Source: Bacillota bacterium
GTDB lineage: Bacteria > Bacillota > Dethiobacteria > Dethiobacterales > Dethiobacteraceae
Direction of reading: 5' to 3'
Length of the DNA: 6,304 bases
NCBI GenBank assembly: GCA_012841735.1
Contig: DUUE01000459.1
Coordinates: forward strand, 1 to 6,304
The notes below the pieces were generated by a model. The model did not search any database, was not told the origin of the DNA, and was given only the letters and a program-made list of their open reading frames with translations. Shown here piece by piece: positions 4,454 to 6,304 of the stretch. How positions within the stretch are numbered: the stretch's first letter is position 1; every line of letters begins with the position of its first letter. Position numbers and translations under genes: made by a program.

Positions 4454-6130
4454 TCATACAATTTTGGCGCGGGCAAAGGTTTTGGTAACCTCCTGTATTT
4501 CGACAGTCACCGTTTCCCCCACATAGGCGCCACCCGACTGGACGTCAATCACAAAACCGCTGATGCGGGCAATGCCGTCGTAAGGGTTGTTGGCATGGGG
4601 CTCTTCCACTTTGACGCGGTGTTTTTCCCCGACAGCCACCGGATAGGCCAAAAGCTGCACTTCTTCCAGGGGACCGAAAGCAATGATGCGGTATTTTTCC
4701 ACATGCATGTTTTCATTGCCACGGATAAAAATGGTTTTGCCCGTTTCTTCTTCCAGTTTGCGCAAATGGGAACCGCCGGGCCCGATAATCAGGCCAGCCA
4801 CGCTCTGATGGAGTTCCACCAGCACAGCCTCGGCGTCCAGGCCGTCCAAAAAGCTGCGCAGCTGTCTTTCCGTGCGGGCGCTCACCACATCAGCCGCCAG
4901 CACTTTGCCGCGGCCGTGGCAGTAGGGGCAAACCTGCTGCAGCGTTGCATCCAGCCCCTGGCGGGCTTTTTTCCTGGTCATCTCCACCAGCCCCAGGCCG
5001 GTCAGCCCCAAGACATGCGTTTTTGTCCTGTCCAGCTTACTTCTCTCAACTAAAGCAGACAGTACCCGCTGCCCGTGCTCCTCATTTTCCATATCGATAA
5101 AATCAATAATGATAATACCGCCAATATCACGCAAACGTATCTGGCGCATTATTTCCACTGCCGCTTCCAGGTTTGTTTTCAGTACCGTATCGGCCAGGTT
5201 TGTTTTGCCTGTGTATTTCCCCGTGTTTACGTCTATAACTGTCAGTGCTTCCGTATGGTCAAAAACAAGATAACCGCCGCACTCCAGCCACACAGTCCGT
5301 GAGAGGGCACGCTCAATTTCCGCTTCAATGCCGTAGAAATCAAAAATGGGAGTTTTTTTGCGGTAATATTCCACCCTGCCTTTCAGTGAAGGCTGGATGA
5401 CATCCAGGGTTTCCTGTATTTTTTCATATTCATAGCGGGTATCGACAACCAGCCTGTTTATCTCTTCCGTAAACAGGTCCCGGATAATACGGTAAATCAG
5501 GTCCAGGTCCTGATATACAAGGCAGGGTGCGGGATGCTTCCGGTAGCGTGCCTGCACACGTTCCCAGAGCGGCAGCAGAAAATGCAAATCCTGCTGCAAT
5601 ACCGGCAGGTCCACTCCCTCCGACACGGTACGGACGATCAGGCCCATGCCGGGCGGACGCAGTGCGGAAACAATCTGCCGCAAGCGTTCCCGTTCTTCCG
5701 CATCTTCAATGCGCCGGGAAACACCGGTATAATCGGCCGTAGGCATCAGCACCAGATGCCGCCCGGGGATGGTTATCTGGCGGGTCAGCCTGGCGCCTTT
5801 ACTGCCAAAGGGCTCCTTGATGACCTGTACCATAATCTCCTCACCGGGGCGCAGCAACTGCTCAATAGACTTTTTCCCCCTGCTGTCGCCGTTGCCGGCA
5901 GAGGGGAGATAAGCGTCATCCACATATAAAAAAGCATTGCGTTCCAGCCCGATGTCCACAAAGGCAGCCTGCATTCCCGGCAGAACATTGGCCACCACGC
6001 CTTTATAAATATTACCCACCACCCGCTGGTGGACAGGACGCTCCAGGTAGATTTCCACCAGTTTGTCGTTTTCCAGCACGGCAACGCGGGTTTGCTTATT
6101 ATCACAGTTGATAATAATCTTTTTCTGCAT
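4454..6130 (-). CDS. rng: Ribonuclease, Rne/Rng family (RNase G/E)
   Basis: A 558-residue endoribonuclease of the RNase E/G family, which cuts single-stranded AU-rich RNA in mRNA turnover and rRNA processing. An S1 domain lies at about 36-125 (GNIYKGVVANVLPGMQAAFVDIG). The DNase I-like catalytic region contains Asp300 (TVIDVNTG) and Asp343 (IIIDFIDM), equivalent to the Mg-binding Asp303 and Asp346 of E. coli RNase E. The zinc-link CPYCHGRG (Cys401, Cys404) follows. After it come a KH-like segment with a GPGG loop (about 439-470) and a TRAM-like C-terminus (about 515-558, DGIARISGFVIDV...GETVTVEI). There is no long disordered scaffold as in E. coli RNase E. GAGGTG seven bases before ATG 6130 supports the start, which overlaps the upstream gene by 29 bases. 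The gene ends directly before the rplU promoter. Confidence 0.96.
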   Translation of the reverse strand: MQKKIIINCDNKQTRVAVLENDKLVEIYLERPVHQRVVGNIYKGVVANVLPGMQAAFVDIGLERNAFLYVDDAYLPSAGNGDSRGKKSIEQLLRPGEEIMVQVIKEPFGSKGARLTRQITIPGRHLVLMPTADYTGVSRRIEDAEERERLRQIVSALRPPGMGLIVRTVSEGVDLPVLQQDLHFLLPLWERVQARYRKHPAPCLVYQDLDLIYRIIRDLFTEEINRLVVDTRYEYEKIQETLDVIQPSLKGRVEYYRKKTPIFDFYGIEAEIERALSRTVWLECGGYLVFDHTEALTVIDVNTGKYTGKTNLADTVLKTNLEAAVEIMRQIRLRDIGGIIIIDFIDMENEEHGQRVLSALVERSKLDRTKTHVLGLTGLGLVEMTRKKARQGLDATLQQVCPYCHGRGKVLAADVVSARTERQLRSFLDGLDAEAVLVELHQSVAGLIIGPGGSHLRKLEEETGKTIFIRGNENMHVEKYRIIAFGPLEEVQLLAYPVAVGEKHRVKVEEPHANNPYDGIARISGFVIDVQSGGAYVGETVTVEIQEVTKTFARAKIV

Positions 6131-6304
6131 TAAGAGACACCTCTTTTTCTTTCAGCAAGACAGCCATGGGCGCCTGCAGAAACGCCCCCGCGGCAAGCAG
6201 AATCTCGTCACGCTGCAGCCCGTCTCCCGCCAGTGCCAACAACTCCAGTACTTCCCGCGGTTTGGCTCCCCCGTCTGCTCCCGCCGCCAACAGCATTGTC
6301 AGCC
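6102..6304 (-). CDS. C-terminal end of a DUF2344 / TIGR03936-type radical SAM-associated protein
   Basis: The frame is open from the window edge to a TGA at 6104-6102, giving the last 67 or so residues. The visible start LTMLLAAGADGGAKPREVLELL resembles the end of DUF2344 proteins (a beta strand, then a small-residue turn and KP-x-x-VLE helix), and in Clostridia a gene of this family commonly precedes the Rne/Rng gene and rplU. Function of the family is poorly known; members are encoded with, or fused to, a B12-binding radical SAM protein and have been linked to tRNA or RNA modification only by inference. The stop lies 29 bases inside the ribonuclease gene, so translation is probably coupled. 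The call rests on a short match and on context. Confidence 0.65.
   Translation of the reverse strand, partial: LTMLLAAGADGGAKPREVLELLALAGDGLQRDEILLAAGAFLQAPMAVLLKEKEVSLNAEKDYYQL

Overview
The window reads as a chromosomal housekeeping region from a Firmicute, most likely a clostridial, Peptococcaceae-like spore former with moderate GC. This rests on three things: the gene order, a Spo0B-type phosphotransferase next to obg, and an L27 with a cleavable N-terminal extension beside its protease gene prp. All ten genes recognised lie on the minus strand, so transcription runs from high to low coordinates. No species can be named from the sequence alone.

In transcription order: (1) the C-terminal end of a DUF2344 / radical SAM-associated protein (6302-6102) overlaps the start of a Rne/Rng-family ribonuclease (6130-4454). 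(2) A strong sigma-A-like promoter directly behind the ribonuclease stop, plus an ~85-nt structured leader, precedes the rplU-prp-rpmA operon (L21, the L27-processing protease, L27). (3) A hairpin with a T-run closes that operon at 3378-3353. (4) A Spo0B-like gene, obg and nadD follow as a tight cluster (3238-722). (5) A small gene for a single-RRM RNA-binding protein (657-409) has a plausible promoter of its own in the end of nadD. (6) A long terminator-like hairpin (334-281) separates it from yqeK, which leaves the window at position 1.

Most of the genes concern RNA metabolism, ribosome assembly and nucleotide metabolism: RNA decay (Rng), ribosomal proteins and their maturation (L21, L27, Prp), ribosome-assembly GTPase (Obg), sporulation phosphorelay (Spo0B-like), NAD synthesis (NadD) and diadenosine tetraphosphate hydrolysis (YqeK). 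rplU-prp-rpmA-spo0B-obg has the same order in Bacillus subtilis, so the core is conserved rather than novel. The points most worth a second look are the RRM gene inserted between nadD and yqeK with its own signals, the terminator-like hairpin just ahead of the yqeK ribosome binding site, the KH-like and TRAM-like tail of the ribonuclease, and the rplU promoter and leader with a dyad in the promoter spacer. No mobile element, CRISPR array, tRNA or rRNA was seen, and no gene-free stretch exceeds 300 bases. I do not see a clearly new multi-gene system here.
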